A model generated the notes under the pieces. The model did not search any database. It was not told the DNA's origin and saw only the letters and a program-made list of their open reading frames with translations. A stretch of 47,643 bases of DNA, taken from positions 1 to 47,643 of the forward strand of contig CANQBS010000011.1 in NCBI GenBank assembly GCA_947589075.1, given 5' to 3'. Every line of letters starts with the position of its first letter. Position 1 is the first letter of the stretch. The stretch comes from an uncultured Acetatifactor sp. (lineage in GTDB: Bacteria; Bacillota; Clostridia; Lachnospirales; Lachnospiraceae). Below are positions 18,044 through 25,379 of the stretch, piece after piece. Both the position numbers and the translations under genes were made by a program.

Positions 18044-18463
18044 ATGGCGGAAAAGGAAAATCAATTTCAGGGAGTAGTGGATTCGCTGCTTCGGGGCATG
18101 GATACGGTATTGTCCACCAAGACAGTGGTAGGAGAGGCTACCCAGGTCGGCGATACCATTATTTTGCCGTTGGTGGATGTGAGCTTTGGCGTAGGGGCAG
18201 GAGCAGGGAACAATAACCAGAAGGGAACCGCATCCGGCGCCGGCGGTCTGGGAGGAAAGATGACACCCAGCGCTGTGCTTGTGATCAAAAACGGCACCAC
18301 GAAGCTCGTCAATGTGAAGAACCAGGATACTGTGACGAAGATCATTGATATGATCCCGGATCTGGTGGATAAGTTTACCTCCAAGAAAGAAGAGATGATC
18401 CCCGATGACGCCGCCGTGGATATTGCCTTCCCGGAGGAGAAGCAGGAAGATTCCAAAGAATAA
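18044..18463 (+). CDS. gerW: GerW-family sporulation protein (YtfJ)
   Basis: The 139-residue protein begins directly at the stop codon of the preceding gene (TAAATG), so the two are translationally coupled. It shows the YtfJ pattern: GVVDSLLRGMDTVLSTKTVVGEATQVGDTIILPLVDVSFG, a Gly/Ala-rich loop, and SAVLVIKNGTTKLV. In Bacillus GerW is a spore protein needed for normal germination, and its presence supports a spore-forming host. The C-terminus is acidic, and the 20 bases around the stop codon recur 43 bp downstream. Confidence 0.93.
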   Translation: MAEKENQFQGVVDSLLRGMDTVLSTKTVVGEATQVGDTIILPLVDVSFGVGAGAGNNNQKGTASGAGGLGGKMTPSAVLVIKNGTTKLVNVKNQDTVTKIIDMIPDLVDKFTSKKEEMIPDDAAVDIAFPEEKQEDSKE

Positions 18464-18508
18464 GCGGGAGGAATCCTCAGGATAAGCGGAAGATTCCAAA
18501 GAATAAGC
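18446..18508 (+). repeat. 20-bp exact repeat spanning the gerW stop codon
   Basis: GAAGATTCCAAAGAATAAGC occurs at 18446-18465 (with the TAA stop) and exactly again at 18489-18508. Weaker copies follow (GGAGATTCCAAGAA, AAAAGTTCCAGAGAA) to about 18545, so the 190-bp spacer before the next ORF is largely degenerate repeat. Confidence 0.9.
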
Positions 18509-18654
18509 TGGGAGATTCCAAGAACAGGCAGAAAAGTTCCAGAGAACGGGCAGTGAAACATGGTTCATTTTGATATCCGAGAGCATAGAATAAAATAAGG
18601 CGTGCGGCAGGTTACTCCGGGGCTGTTTGTTCAGCGGCGGGGAAGAGCGGGAAA

Positions 18655-18798
18655 ATGGATATCAAGAAGGTCATTGGGCTGATTTCTTTTTTTATAGCGA
18701 TAGGCATGTTGCTGATGGTCGTCGTAAATAACCGGTTTATAGGACTGATCATGATGGCGCTGCTTATGTTTGTGGGATATTACTGTTTTACGGACTGA
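18655..18798 (+). CDS. Small two-helix membrane protein (47 residues)
   Basis: An ORF of 47 codons runs from ATG 18655 to TGA 18796-18798. The product starts MDIKKVIGLIS, forms two hydrophobic helices (about 6-24 and 27-43) with a short NNRF turn, and ends in GYYCFTD. GGGGAAGAGCGGG upstream is a fair ribosome site. I do not recognise a family. The clean hydrophobic pattern, positive N-terminus and position after gerW suggest a real small membrane protein, perhaps sporulation-linked (inference). Confidence 0.55.
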   Translation: MDIKKVIGLISFFIAIGMLLMVVVNNRFIGLIMMALLMFVGYYCFTD

Positions 18799-18904
18799 CC
18801 AGGAATCCAATGCTCAAGCAGGATGTATGACCGGAAAAATGGAGAGGCTCGCAAAATGAAGCGGTCGAAATAATTGAAAAGTGCTCCTCATTCAAAAAGA
18901 CATT

Positions 18905-18938
18905 GAAAAAAGCCCATCCTGTTTCAGGACGGGCTTTC
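18905..18938 (-). terminator. Terminator of rpmB (may also serve the + strand)
   Basis: AGCCCATCCTG (18911-18921) and CAGGACGGGCT (18925-18935) form an 11-bp stem with one mismatch and a 3-base loop. On the minus strand the stem is followed by six T residues, as expected after rpmB. On the + strand the tail is CTTTCTG, so it could partly stop transcription from the gerW side. Confidence 0.85.
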
Positions 18939-18966
18939 TGTCATTCAGTAGGGTTATGGATGTCTC

Positions 18967-19152
18967 TCATGCTCTTTCCACTTTGCCGGACTTCAGACAG
19001 CTGGTGCAAACATGCAGTCTCTTTGCAGCGCCGTTGACCTTGCACTTTACTCTCTTGATATTGGAATTCCAGACCGCATTCGTTCTTTTATGAGAATGGC
19101 TCACATTATTTCCGAAATGAGCACCCTTTCCACAAATATCACACTTAGCCAT
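18967..19152 (-). CDS. rpmB: 50S ribosomal protein L28
   Basis: The 61-residue product matches short bacterial L28: MAKCDICGKGAHFGNNVSHSHKRTNAVWNSNIKR-type start, with paired cysteines (Cys4 and Cys7, with Cys49 and Cys52) that make the zinc-ribbon form. GGAGGTGTCAATATG gives a strong ribosome site. It is transcribed away from asp23 and fakA; rpmB divergent from that pair is conserved in many Firmicutes. An 8-bp direct repeat CAACGTCT (19166-19173 and 19180-19187) lies in its leader. Confidence 0.97.
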   Translation of the reverse strand: MAKCDICGKGAHFGNNVSHSHKRTNAVWNSNIKRVKCKVNGAAKRLHVCTSCLKSGKVERA

Positions 19153-19324
19153 ATTGACACCTCCTCAACGTCTGCGTGACAACGTCTAGTCTATTTTATG
19201 CAAAACAGCGAGAAAACACTCGCAACGCTAATATATTAACAGATATGAATCAGAAAAGCAAGTGGAAATCTTCTTTTTTTCTATTTTTTTGAATTTTTAT
19301 ATTTCCTTTTTTCTGGAAAGAATG

Positions 19325-19330
19325 TATAAT
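19325..19330 (+). promoter_or_regulatory. Probable -10 element of the asp23-fakA transcript
   Basis: A perfect TATAAT at 19325-19330 with a weak -35 candidate TTTCCT 17 bases upstream (19302-19307). The expected transcript starts around 19337, at the 5' edge of the structured element described next. The upstream DNA is T-rich. Confidence 0.5.
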
Positions 19331-19332
19331 GT

Positions 19333-19547
19333 AGCTTATCAGCAGGAAAATCAAAGCGGAAGACGGCGATGCCGTCTGGCGCAGCGGACATTTGATTTCA
19401 CCTGATAAGCTAACGAATGTGCCCGGTGCGAAGCACCGCAGATGCGCAGGCATCTGGAAGCGCGCAGCGCGAGGCACATGAGTCTGCCGGCTTCCACTCC
19501 CTTGAAATTCAGGGCAAACAGCCGCCAGCCGGCGGTGTGGTCTGCCC
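19333..19547 (+). other. Candidate structured RNA leader or palindromic element before asp23
   Basis: Three consecutive folding domains are visible. Domain A: a 10-bp perfect stem (AGCTTATCAG 19333-19342 with CTGATAAGCT 19402-19411) extended by AAATCAAA/TTTGATTT (19348-19355 with 19391-19398) and capped by AGACGGC-GAT-GCCGTCT. Domain B: a 7-bp stem ATGTGCC/GGCACAT (19417-19423 with 19473-19479) enclosing three hairpins (19424-19438, 19440-19455, 19461-19471), a cloverleaf-like four-way junction. Domain C: GGGCA/TGCCC (19512-19516 with 19543-19547) around CCGCC/GGCGG. The segment is far more GC-rich than the flanking T-rich DNA. It matches no riboswitch, T-box or ribosomal leader I know. It may be a cis-regulatory RNA, an independent small RNA, or a dispersed palindromic repeat. 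Confidence 0.5.
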
Positions 19548-19596
19548 AAGCAGGCTTTATAAAATTGAAACAGAAAAAAGTATCAGGAGGTTTAAA

Positions 19597-19953
19597 ATGA
19601 AAAGTTCCATGAGTACCCACATGGGCAGTATCGTGATAGACAACGAAGTGATCGCGCAGTACGCCGGCACTGTGGCCACAGAGTGCTTTGGCATCGTCGG
19701 CATGGCCGGCGTCAGCATGAAGGACGGTCTGGTGCGGCTGCTGAAGAAAGACAGCATCACCAGGGGAATTTCCGTAACCATGAAGAATAATAAGCTTATT
19801 CTGGATTTCCATGTGATCGTAGCATATGGCGTGAGTGTCATTGCAGTATCAAATAATCTGATCGACAGCGTGAAATACAAGGTAGAGGCCTTTACCGGTC
19901 TGGAAATTGAGAAAATCAACATCTTTGTGGAAGGTGTTAGAGTGATTGATTAA
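19597..19953 (+). CDS. Asp23/Gls24-family protein (YloU)
   Basis: AGGAGG at 19585-19590 fixes ATG 19597, giving 118 residues. An in-frame ATG at 19417 exists but would read through the structured element and has no ribosome site. The product has the Asp23 core: GSIVIDNEVIAQYAGTVATECFGIVGM and a VSVIAVSNNLIDSVKYKVEAFTGLEIEKINIFVEGVRV-like C-terminus. Asp23-type proteins line the cytoplasmic face of the membrane and have been tied to envelope stress. The gene lies 12 bp before fakA and is certainly co-transcribed with it, as in Bacillus yloU-yloV. Confidence 0.93.
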   Translation: MKSSMSTHMGSIVIDNEVIAQYAGTVATECFGIVGMAGVSMKDGLVRLLKKDSITRGISVTMKNNKLILDFHVIVAYGVSVIAVSNNLIDSVKYKVEAFTGLEIEKINIFVEGVRVID

Positions 19954-19965
19954 GGAGGATATATC

Positions 19966-21762
19966 GTGGCATTTCATACAATCGACGCTAAGATGCTGGC
20001 AAAGATGTTCTTAGCCGGAGCAAAGAATCTGGAATCCAAAAAAGAATGGATCAATGAACTGAATGTTTTTCCGGTGCCTGACGGGGATACCGGTACCAAT
20101 ATGACTATGACCATCATGTCCGCTGCCAGGGAAGTGACCGCCCTGGGGGACGATATCACCATGGAGAGCCTGGCCAAGGCCATATCCAGCGGCTCCTTAA
20201 GGGGTGCGAGAGGGAATTCCGGCGTTATTTTGTCTCAGCTTTTCCGGGGTTTTACCAAGACCATCAAATCGGAAGAGGTCCTTACCATCCCGGTACTTTG
20301 CGATGCCTTTGATAAAGGGGTGGAGACTGCTTACAAGGCTGTTATGAAGCCGAAGGAAGGGACGATCCTTACTGTTGCCAAGGGCGCTGCGGATAAGGCG
20401 AGAGAGCTGACGGAAAACGGCATGGAAGATATGGAAGCCTTCCTGGGGGCGGTTTTAGAGCAGGCAAAGGCTGTCCTGAGCAGGACTCCGGAGCTTTTGC
20501 CGGTGTTAAAGCAGGCCGGCGTGGTGGATTCCGGCGGCCAGGGACTGGTGGAAGTGTTAAGCGGGGCATATGACGCATTCTGCGGCAGGGAGATCAATCT
20601 GGATATTCAGGCGGAACCTCCCAAAGGCAATGCTTCGAAGGCAGAAGGACCTTCTAAGGAAGTCCAGGAGGAAGCGGAGACTAAATTTGTTTATTGTACG
20701 GAATTTATCATTCTGCTGAATAAGCCTTTTAATATCAAACAGGAGATGGATTTCAAGGGATATCTGGAGTCTATCGGGGATTCTATTGTCTGCGTGGCGG
20801 ACGGGGATGTGGTCAAGGTACATGTACATACCAATGATCCCGGCCTCGCGATCCAGCGGGCATTAAGGTATGGAGCCCTGTCCAGTATCAAGATCGACAA
20901 CATGCGCCTGGAACACCAGGAAAAGCTTTTTCGGATGTCTGAGAAAGGAACTGCCCCAAAGGATGTGATCATAACCCAGGAGATCATCATTACGGATCAT
21001 ACCGTTTCGGAAGCCGAAGAAGGGGAAGCAGGCAAAGCGGCTAAGGCAGGGGCAGAGTCTCATAAGGAAGAAGCTTCTGAGGAGCATACGCAGGAACCTC
21101 CCAAGCCGGTGGGATTTATAGCGGTATCGGCAGGAGAGGGGCTCAATGAAATTTTTCTGAGTCTGGGCGTGGACCACATAATCGAAGGGGGTCAGACCAT
21201 GAACCCCAGTACGGCGGATATCCTGGATGCAGTGGATGCCGTGAATGCGGAGACCATTTTTGTATTGCCCAATAATAAAAATATCATCCTTGCCGCAAGA
21301 CAGGCGGCGGAGCTTACGACGGATAAGAATCTCCTTGTGATCCCTACAAAGACCATTCCCCAGGGCATCGCTGCCGTGATCAATTATGTTCCGGAGCTGT
21401 CCATCGACGAGAATGAAGAGACCATGTTAAGCGAGATCGGCAATGTAAAGACCGGAGAGGTCACCTATGCGGTGCGGGACACCATGATCGAAGATAAGGA
21501 GATCAAGCAGGGAGACTTCATGGGAATCGGGGATGATGGTATTCTGTCTGTGGGCGCCGATATGATCTACGTGACGGAAGAAATGGTATCCCGGATGGTG
21601 GATGAAGAGTCGGAGCTCATCAGCATTTATTACGGCAGCGATGTGGCGAAAGAGGATGCCGAAAGGCTTTGCGCCGACATCGTGGAGGCGTATCCCGCCT
21701 GCGACGTGGAGCTGCAGTATGGCGGACAGCCCATTTATTATTATGTAGTCTCAGTGGAATAA
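19966..21762 (+). CDS. fakA: Fatty acid kinase catalytic subunit FakA (DAK2/DegV-associated, YloV)
   Basis: The start is GTG 19966 with AAGGAGGAT 6 bases upstream. The 598-residue protein has an N-terminal DhaL-like kinase domain (about 10-205) with the metal-binding PVPDGDTGTNMT motif, GARGNSGVILSQ and VVDSGGQGL. A central FakA domain (HVHTNDPGLAIQRALRYGAL) and a C-terminal DegV-like portion follow. FakA phosphorylates fatty acids presented by FakB/DegV proteins. A FakB-type gene lies 2.3 kb downstream. Two Lys/Glu/Ala-rich linkers (about 210-235 and 345-380) make it longer than the ~550-residue Staphylococcus protein. The terminator at 21823 ends the operon before recG. Confidence 0.93.
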   Translation: MAFHTIDAKMLAKMFLAGAKNLESKKEWINELNVFPVPDGDTGTNMTMTIMSAAREVTALGDDITMESLAKAISSGSLRGARGNSGVILSQLFRGFTKTIKSEEVLTIPVLCDAFDKGVETAYKAVMKPKEGTILTVAKGAADKARELTENGMEDMEAFLGAVLEQAKAVLSRTPELLPVLKQAGVVDSGGQGLVEVLSGAYDAFCGREINLDIQAEPPKGNASKAEGPSKEVQEEAETKFVYCTEFIILLNKPFNIKQEMDFKGYLESIGDSIVCVADGDVVKVHVHTNDPGLAIQRALRYGALSSIKIDNMRLEHQEKLFRMSEKGTAPKDVIITQEIIITDHTVSEAEEGEAGKAAKAGAESHKEEASEEHTQEPPKPVGFIAVSAGEGLNEIFLSLGVDHIIEGGQTMNPSTADILDAVDAVNAETIFVLPNNKNIILAARQAAELTTDKNLLVIPTKTIPQGIAAVINYVPELSIDENEETMLSEIGNVKTGEVTYAVRDTMIEDKEIKQGDFMGIGDDGILSVGADMIYVTEEMVSRMVDEESELISIYYGSDVAKEDAERLCADIVEAYPACDVELQYGGQPIYYYVVSVE

Positions 21763-21822
21763 AGGCGCTGGGCGCTTTTGTCTGAGGCAGCTGACGGTTA
21801 AATAAAAAAAGGAAGAATGATG

Positions 21823-21853
21823 AAAAGGCGGTGCTTTCCGGCACTGCCTTTTT
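21823..21853 (+). terminator. Intrinsic terminator after fakA
   Basis: AAAAGGCGGTGC (21823-21834) pairs with GCACTGCCTTTT (21841-21852) with one G-U pair, running into TTTTT. A shorter hairpin AAAGGCGC/GCGCTTT overlaps the fakA stop (21761-21778) and may add to it. Confidence 0.85.
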
Positions 21854-21874
21854 AAGGATGAAGGACCCGGGAGC

Positions 21875-23941
21875 ATGGAGAGGATGAACGATCAGACCCC
21901 TATTATACAGGTGAAGGGAATCGGAGAAAAGACGCAGAAGCTTTTTCAGAAGCTGGATATCCATACGGTAGGAGATTTGATCCGTCATTATCCCAGGGAT
22001 TATGAAGTCTTTGAAGAACCGGGGATGATAAGCGGCGCTGCGCCAGGAACCGTGTGCGCGGTTAGGGCCTGTGTGGTGGGGATCCCCAATCTGAAAAGGG
22101 TGCGCAGCCTGTCCATCCTGAATGTGACCGTCCGGGATGCTTCCGGCGGGATGCTGCTCACCTTTTATAATATGCCATTTTTAAAATCAGTGCTGAAAAG
22201 CGGAGGCTTTTATATCTTTCGGGGACTGGTGCAGACCAGAGGGAACGGGAGGGTGATGGAACAGCCCAGAATTTTCTCAGAGACGGATTACGCAGGGCAG
22301 ATGAGCGCCATCCAGCCCAGGTATGGGCTGACGAAGGGGCTTACCAACCAGATGCTCCAGAAGGCCATGAAGCAGGCGCTGACCTTTTACGAATATGAAG
22401 AGGAATATTATCCTTCCTGGATCATAGAGAGCTGCCAGCTGGAATCCGGAAAGGACGCTCTGTGCGGCATTCATTTCCCGGCGGATCAGGAAGCGCTGCT
22501 TAAGGCGAGAAAAAGACTGGTATTTGATGAATTTTTTACTTTTCTGCTGGTTCTCCAGAAGAACAAAGATATATCCCGGAATCTTCCCAATGAATATCCG
22601 ATGAAACCGACAGAGGAAACCAGACGCTTCCTGGAAGCCATGCCTTTTTCCCTGACAAAGGCTCAGTTTAAGGTCTGGGGAGAGATCCGGGCAGATCTGG
22701 AGGGACCCTTTTGCATGAACCGTCTGGTCCAGGGAGATGTGGGATCGGGCAAGACCATGGTCGCCCTGCTTTCTCTGCTGGAATGTGTCTGCAACGGATA
22801 TCAGGGGGCGATGATGGCGCCTACGGAGGTCCTGGCGGTACAGCATTATGAGACGGTGCAGGATTACCGGGAAAGATATGGGCTCCCTTTTCGGCCTGCG
22901 CTTCTGGTGGGTTCCATGACGGCAAAGGAGAAGAGAGAGGCTTACGGACAGATCGAATCCGGAGAGGCCAACCTGGTGATCGGGACCCATGCGCTGATCC
23001 AGGACAAGGTGACTTTCAGATCCCTGGCCCTGGTGGTGACGGACGAACAGCACCGTTTCGGCGTAAGGCAGCGGGAACGTCTGGTGGGAAAGGGGTATAC
23101 GCCACATGTGCTGGTCATGAGCGCCACGCCCATTCCCAGGACCCTTGCCATTATTTTATACGGCGACCTGCAGATCTCCGTTATCGACGAGCTCCCGGCA
23201 GACCGTCTTCCCATCAAAAACTGCGTGGTCAATACCTCCTACCGTCCAAAGGCTTATGAGTTTATTGCGAAACAGGTCTCTATGGGGAGACAGGCCTATG
23301 TGATCTGTCCCATGGTGGAGGAAGGGGAGCTGGAAGAGGCGGAAAATGTGGTGGATTATTCGGAAAAGCTGAAAGCGGTCCTTCCTCCCTGGATCCAGGT
23401 AGCCTGCCTTCACGGGAAAATGCGTCCCTCAGATAAAAACCGGATTATGGAGGAATTCGGAGCCGGAAAGATTCAGGTGCTGGTGTCCACCACTGTGATC
23501 GAAGTGGGGATCAATGTGCCGAATGCAACCGTCATGATGGTGGAAAATGCGGAACGCTTTGGACTGGCTCAGCTTCATCAGCTCAGAGGCAGGGTGGGAC
23601 GGGGATCCCATCAGAGTTATTGCATCTTTATCAGCACCAAGGAAAACCGGGAGACCATGGAACGGCTGGATATCCTGAATCATTCCAACGACGGCTTCCA
23701 CATTGCTTCTGAGGATCTGAAGCTGAGGGGACCGGGAGATCTGTTCGGGATCCGGCAGAGCGGTGAGTTCGCGTTCCGGATCGGGGATATTTATAACGAC
23801 GCTTCTGTGCTGAAGCAGGCGGCGGATGCGGTGGCGCGTCTGCTTGGGGAGGATCCGGAGCTTGCGCGCCAGGAAAACGAGCCCCTGAGAAGGCATTTTG
23901 AAAGAATCGCGGCGGATGGTGTTGACTTTAGAAGTATTTGA
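21875..23941 (+). CDS. recG: ATP-dependent DNA helicase RecG
   Basis: The 688-residue length fits RecG. The N-terminal wedge/OB domain (about 1-180) has the GIGEKTQKLFQKL start that contacts fork junctions. The helicase core follows with Walker A GDVGSGKT (287-294), motif II DEQH (390-393), MSATPIPRTLA and the C-terminal HQLRGRVGRG motif. RecG remodels stalled replication forks and three-way junctions. AAGGA 9 bases upstream supports ATG 21875; an in-frame ATG at 21884 is a weaker choice. It sits between fakA and fakB, separated from fakA by a terminator. Confidence 0.97.
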   Translation: MERMNDQTPIIQVKGIGEKTQKLFQKLDIHTVGDLIRHYPRDYEVFEEPGMISGAAPGTVCAVRACVVGIPNLKRVRSLSILNVTVRDASGGMLLTFYNMPFLKSVLKSGGFYIFRGLVQTRGNGRVMEQPRIFSETDYAGQMSAIQPRYGLTKGLTNQMLQKAMKQALTFYEYEEEYYPSWIIESCQLESGKDALCGIHFPADQEALLKARKRLVFDEFFTFLLVLQKNKDISRNLPNEYPMKPTEETRRFLEAMPFSLTKAQFKVWGEIRADLEGPFCMNRLVQGDVGSGKTMVALLSLLECVCNGYQGAMMAPTEVLAVQHYETVQDYRERYGLPFRPALLVGSMTAKEKREAYGQIESGEANLVIGTHALIQDKVTFRSLALVVTDEQHRFGVRQRERLVGKGYTPHVLVMSATPIPRTLAIILYGDLQISVIDELPADRLPIKNCVVNTSYRPKAYEFIAKQVSMGRQAYVICPMVEEGELEEAENVVDYSEKLKAVLPPWIQVACLHGKMRPSDKNRIMEEFGAGKIQVLVSTTVIEVGINVPNATVMMVENAERFGLAQLHQLRGRVGRGSHQSYCIFISTKENRETMERLDILNHSNDGFHIASEDLKLRGPGDLFGIRQSGEFAFRIGDIYNDASVLKQAADAVARLLGEDPELARQENEPLRRHFERIAADGVDFRSI

Positions 23942-24094
23942 AAGTAAAATAGAAAAGGCAGTGTGCGGCGAAACCGCCGGAAGCGGCTTGAAAAGCTGGA
24001 AACAGAAAACAGTTGCGGGCAGCTGGTTGCCGCCGGAAACGACCGAATAAAATGGATTTTATGGAACGAAACGAAAAAGTAAGGAGAAAGATCA

Positions 24095-24973
24095 ATGTCC
24101 AAAATAGCGATTGTAACCGATTCTAACAGCGGAATTTCCCAGAAGGAAGCGAAGGAACGGGGGATTATCGTCCTTCCCATGCCTTTTTTTATCAACGAGG
24201 AGCTTTTTTTTGAAGATATCAGTCTGACGGTGCCGGAGTTTTTTGAGCGGTTGAAGGAAGGCGCGAATATCTCAACCAGCCAGCCTTCTCCGGAATCGGT
24301 TCTGTCCCTTTGGGATAAGCTGCTGCAGGAATACGACGAGATCGTACATATTCCCATGAGCAGCGGGCTGAGCAGCTCCTGCGAGAGCGCCGCCATGCTG
24401 GCCCAGGAATATGACGGGAAGGTACAGGTAGTGAACAACCAGAGGATTTCCGTTACCCAGAGACAGTCCGTACTGGACGCTATCGAGCTGGCGAAGAGAG
24501 GAAAGAACGCAGCCCAGATCAAACAGATTCTGGAGGAAGATAAATTCAACAGCAGCATCTACATTATGCTGGATACTCTGTATTATCTGAAAAAGGGCGG
24601 AAGGATCACGCCGGCGGCGGCAGCCCTGGGAACCCTGCTCCGCTTAAAGCCTGTGCTCCAGATCCAGGGGGAAAAGCTGGACGCCTTTGCCAAGGCAAGA
24701 ACCACCGCCCAGGGAAAATCCATTATGATGAACGCCATCCACAGCGATATCGAAAACCGCTTCGGAGGCATTACGCAGGACAACGGTGTCTGGCTGTCCA
24801 TTGCCCACACCCAGAATGACGCGGCGGCGGAGGCGCTGAAGGCGGAGCTTAAAGAGCAGTATCCAACCACAGAGATCCACATCGATCCCCTGTCCTTAAG
24901 CGTTGCCTGCCATATCGGACCCGGCTCCCTGGCCATCGCATGCTGCAGGAAAATGAAGTATGATGAGGTATGA
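24095..24973 (+). CDS. DegV-family fatty acid-binding protein (FakB type)
   Basis: The 292-residue protein has the two DegV lobes. Visible motifs are IVTDSNSGIS at the N-terminus, the TSQPSPE loop, IPMSSGLSSSCESA and YLKKGGRIT. DegV/FakB proteins bind a single fatty acid and present it to FakA, giving acyl-phosphate for phospholipid synthesis. Which acyl chain it prefers is not predictable. AAGGAGAAAGATCA precedes ATG 24095. The last bases GTATGATGAG are tandemly repeated across the stop codon. The 153-bp gap before it (23942-24094) shows no clear promoter or terminator. Confidence 0.92.
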   Translation: MSKIAIVTDSNSGISQKEAKERGIIVLPMPFFINEELFFEDISLTVPEFFERLKEGANISTSQPSPESVLSLWDKLLQEYDEIVHIPMSSGLSSSCESAAMLAQEYDGKVQVVNNQRISVTQRQSVLDAIELAKRGKNAAQIKQILEEDKFNSSIYIMLDTLYYLKKGGRITPAAAALGTLLRLKPVLQIQGEKLDAFAKARTTAQGKSIMMNAIHSDIENRFGGITQDNGVWLSIAHTQNDAAAEALKAELKEQYPTTEIHIDPLSLSVACHIGPGSLAIACCRKMKYDEV

Positions 24974-24991
24974 TGGTGTAACAAGTTCAGC

Positions 24992-25052
24992 CAGCCGCCT
25001 GATTTGATGGAAAATCGTGCTTGCACGGATTTTCCATCATGTCTGGCGGCTG
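24992..25052. repeat. Long inverted repeat after fakB
   Basis: Outer arms CAGCCGCC/GGCGGCTG (24992-24999 with 25045-25052) and inner arms TGATGGAAAATC/GATTTTCCATCA (25005-25016 with 25028-25039), capped by GTGC-TT-GCAC, form a nearly perfect 61-base hairpin. No U tract follows, so it is not an ordinary intrinsic terminator. It may end the fakB transcript in another way or insulate the toxin locus. Confidence 0.85.
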
Positions 25053-25065
25053 AGATGAATTGGCA

Positions 25066-25098
25066 GTTTGTCATTTAACAGCGTGTTAAATGACAAAC
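25066..25098. repeat. 15-bp perfect inverted repeat overlapping the toxin promoter
   Basis: GTTTGTCATTTAACA (25066-25080) and TGTTAAATGACAAAC (25084-25098) are exact inverted arms around GCG. The right arm contains the -35 hexamer of the toxin promoter, so the dyad could be an operator or an upstream transcription block. Confidence 0.9.
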
Positions 25099-25118
25099 CT
25101 GAAAAGATGAGTTAAAAT
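25090..25118 (+). promoter_or_regulatory. Promoter of the putative type I toxin mRNA
   Basis: ATGACA (25090-25095, five of six consensus bases), 17-base spacer, TAAAAT (25113-25118). The expected start near 25125 would give a leader of about 60 nt beginning with a CAAC/GTTG mini-hairpin (25129-25139). Confidence 0.65.
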
Positions 25119-25149
25119 GAATGAGGAACAACCGTGTTGCAAGGTGGTA

Positions 25150-25178
25150 ACCTCCCGGCTTGGAAAAAGAAGGGAGGT
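25150..25178 (+). promoter_or_regulatory. Stem that hides the toxin ribosome binding site
   Basis: ACCTCCC (25150-25156) is exactly complementary to GGGAGGT (25172-25178), which is the core of the very strong Shine-Dalgarno sequence AAGGGAGG placed 8 bases before ATG 25186. Such sequestration is typical of type I toxin mRNAs. Confidence 0.65.
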
Positions 25179-25185
25179 GGTGCTG

Positions 25186-25284
25186 ATGGATACATACGAG
25201 ATATTAAGCCTGTTGTTTTTGGGCGGTACATTCCTGATAGCATTGCTTACCTACATAGATAGTAGGAATAATAAGCGAAAATAA
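25186..25284 (+). CDS. Putative holin-like / Fst-like type I toxin peptide (32 residues)
   Basis: The 32-codon ORF encodes a peptide starting MDTYEILSLLFLGG, with one hydrophobic helix (about 4-25), then TYIDSRNN and a basic KRK end. This pattern of charged N-terminus, YE-x-LSL, single helix, D-x-RNNK and Lys-rich tail matches the small putative holin-like toxins common in Firmicutes (Pfam Hol_Tox family, from memory). Expression would depolarise the membrane. The ribosome site is strong but can be paired off. The TAA stop touches the 5' arm of the terminator. A convergent antisense RNA can be predicted over the 3' end. In-frame GTG codons at 25177 and 25180 precede the ATG but are poorly placed. 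Confidence 0.75.
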   Translation: MDTYEILSLLFLGGTFLIALLTYIDSRNNKRK

Positions 25285-25330
25285 ATAAGCCTACCTTGTA
25301 TAACTTGACCAGTTTCAGGTAGGCTTATTT
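25283..25330. terminator. Bidirectional terminator shared by toxin mRNA and antisense RNA
   Basis: AAATAAGCCTACCT (25283-25296) and AGGTAGGCTTATTT (25317-25330) form a 14-bp perfect stem with a 20-base loop. Both strands end the stem with T-rich sequence, and the minus strand has TTTATTTTCG after it. The stop codon of the peptide overlaps the first arm. Confidence 0.9.
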
Positions 25331-25374
25331 CGCCAACCGGGAGGTCAACCACTTTGTGGGCGGTTGCTTCCTTT
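25283..25374 (-). ncRNA. Predicted antisense antitoxin RNA
   Basis: A minus-strand promoter upstream (25380-25411) and the shared terminator predict an RNA of about 90 nt that overlaps the 3' end of the toxin mRNA. Its 5' part forms a CCAC/GTGG hairpin and then exposes ACCTCCC (complement of 25339-25345), which is complementary to the toxin Shine-Dalgarno core. The same segment resembles the toxin leader itself (both contain TGGTxACCTCCCGG with small differences), so the locus looks like an inverted duplication. No expression data exist; this is a prediction. Confidence 0.55.
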
Positions 25375-25379
25375 ATGTC

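Noticed and set aside
19417..19479. tRNA-like gene in the cloverleaf domain
   Set aside because: Arms, loop lengths and the T-loop sequence do not match tRNA, and there is no CCA end.
19417..19596. N-terminal extension of the Asp23 gene
   Set aside because: The frame is open but crosses the structured element; the AGGAGG site fixes the start at 19597, matching the family.
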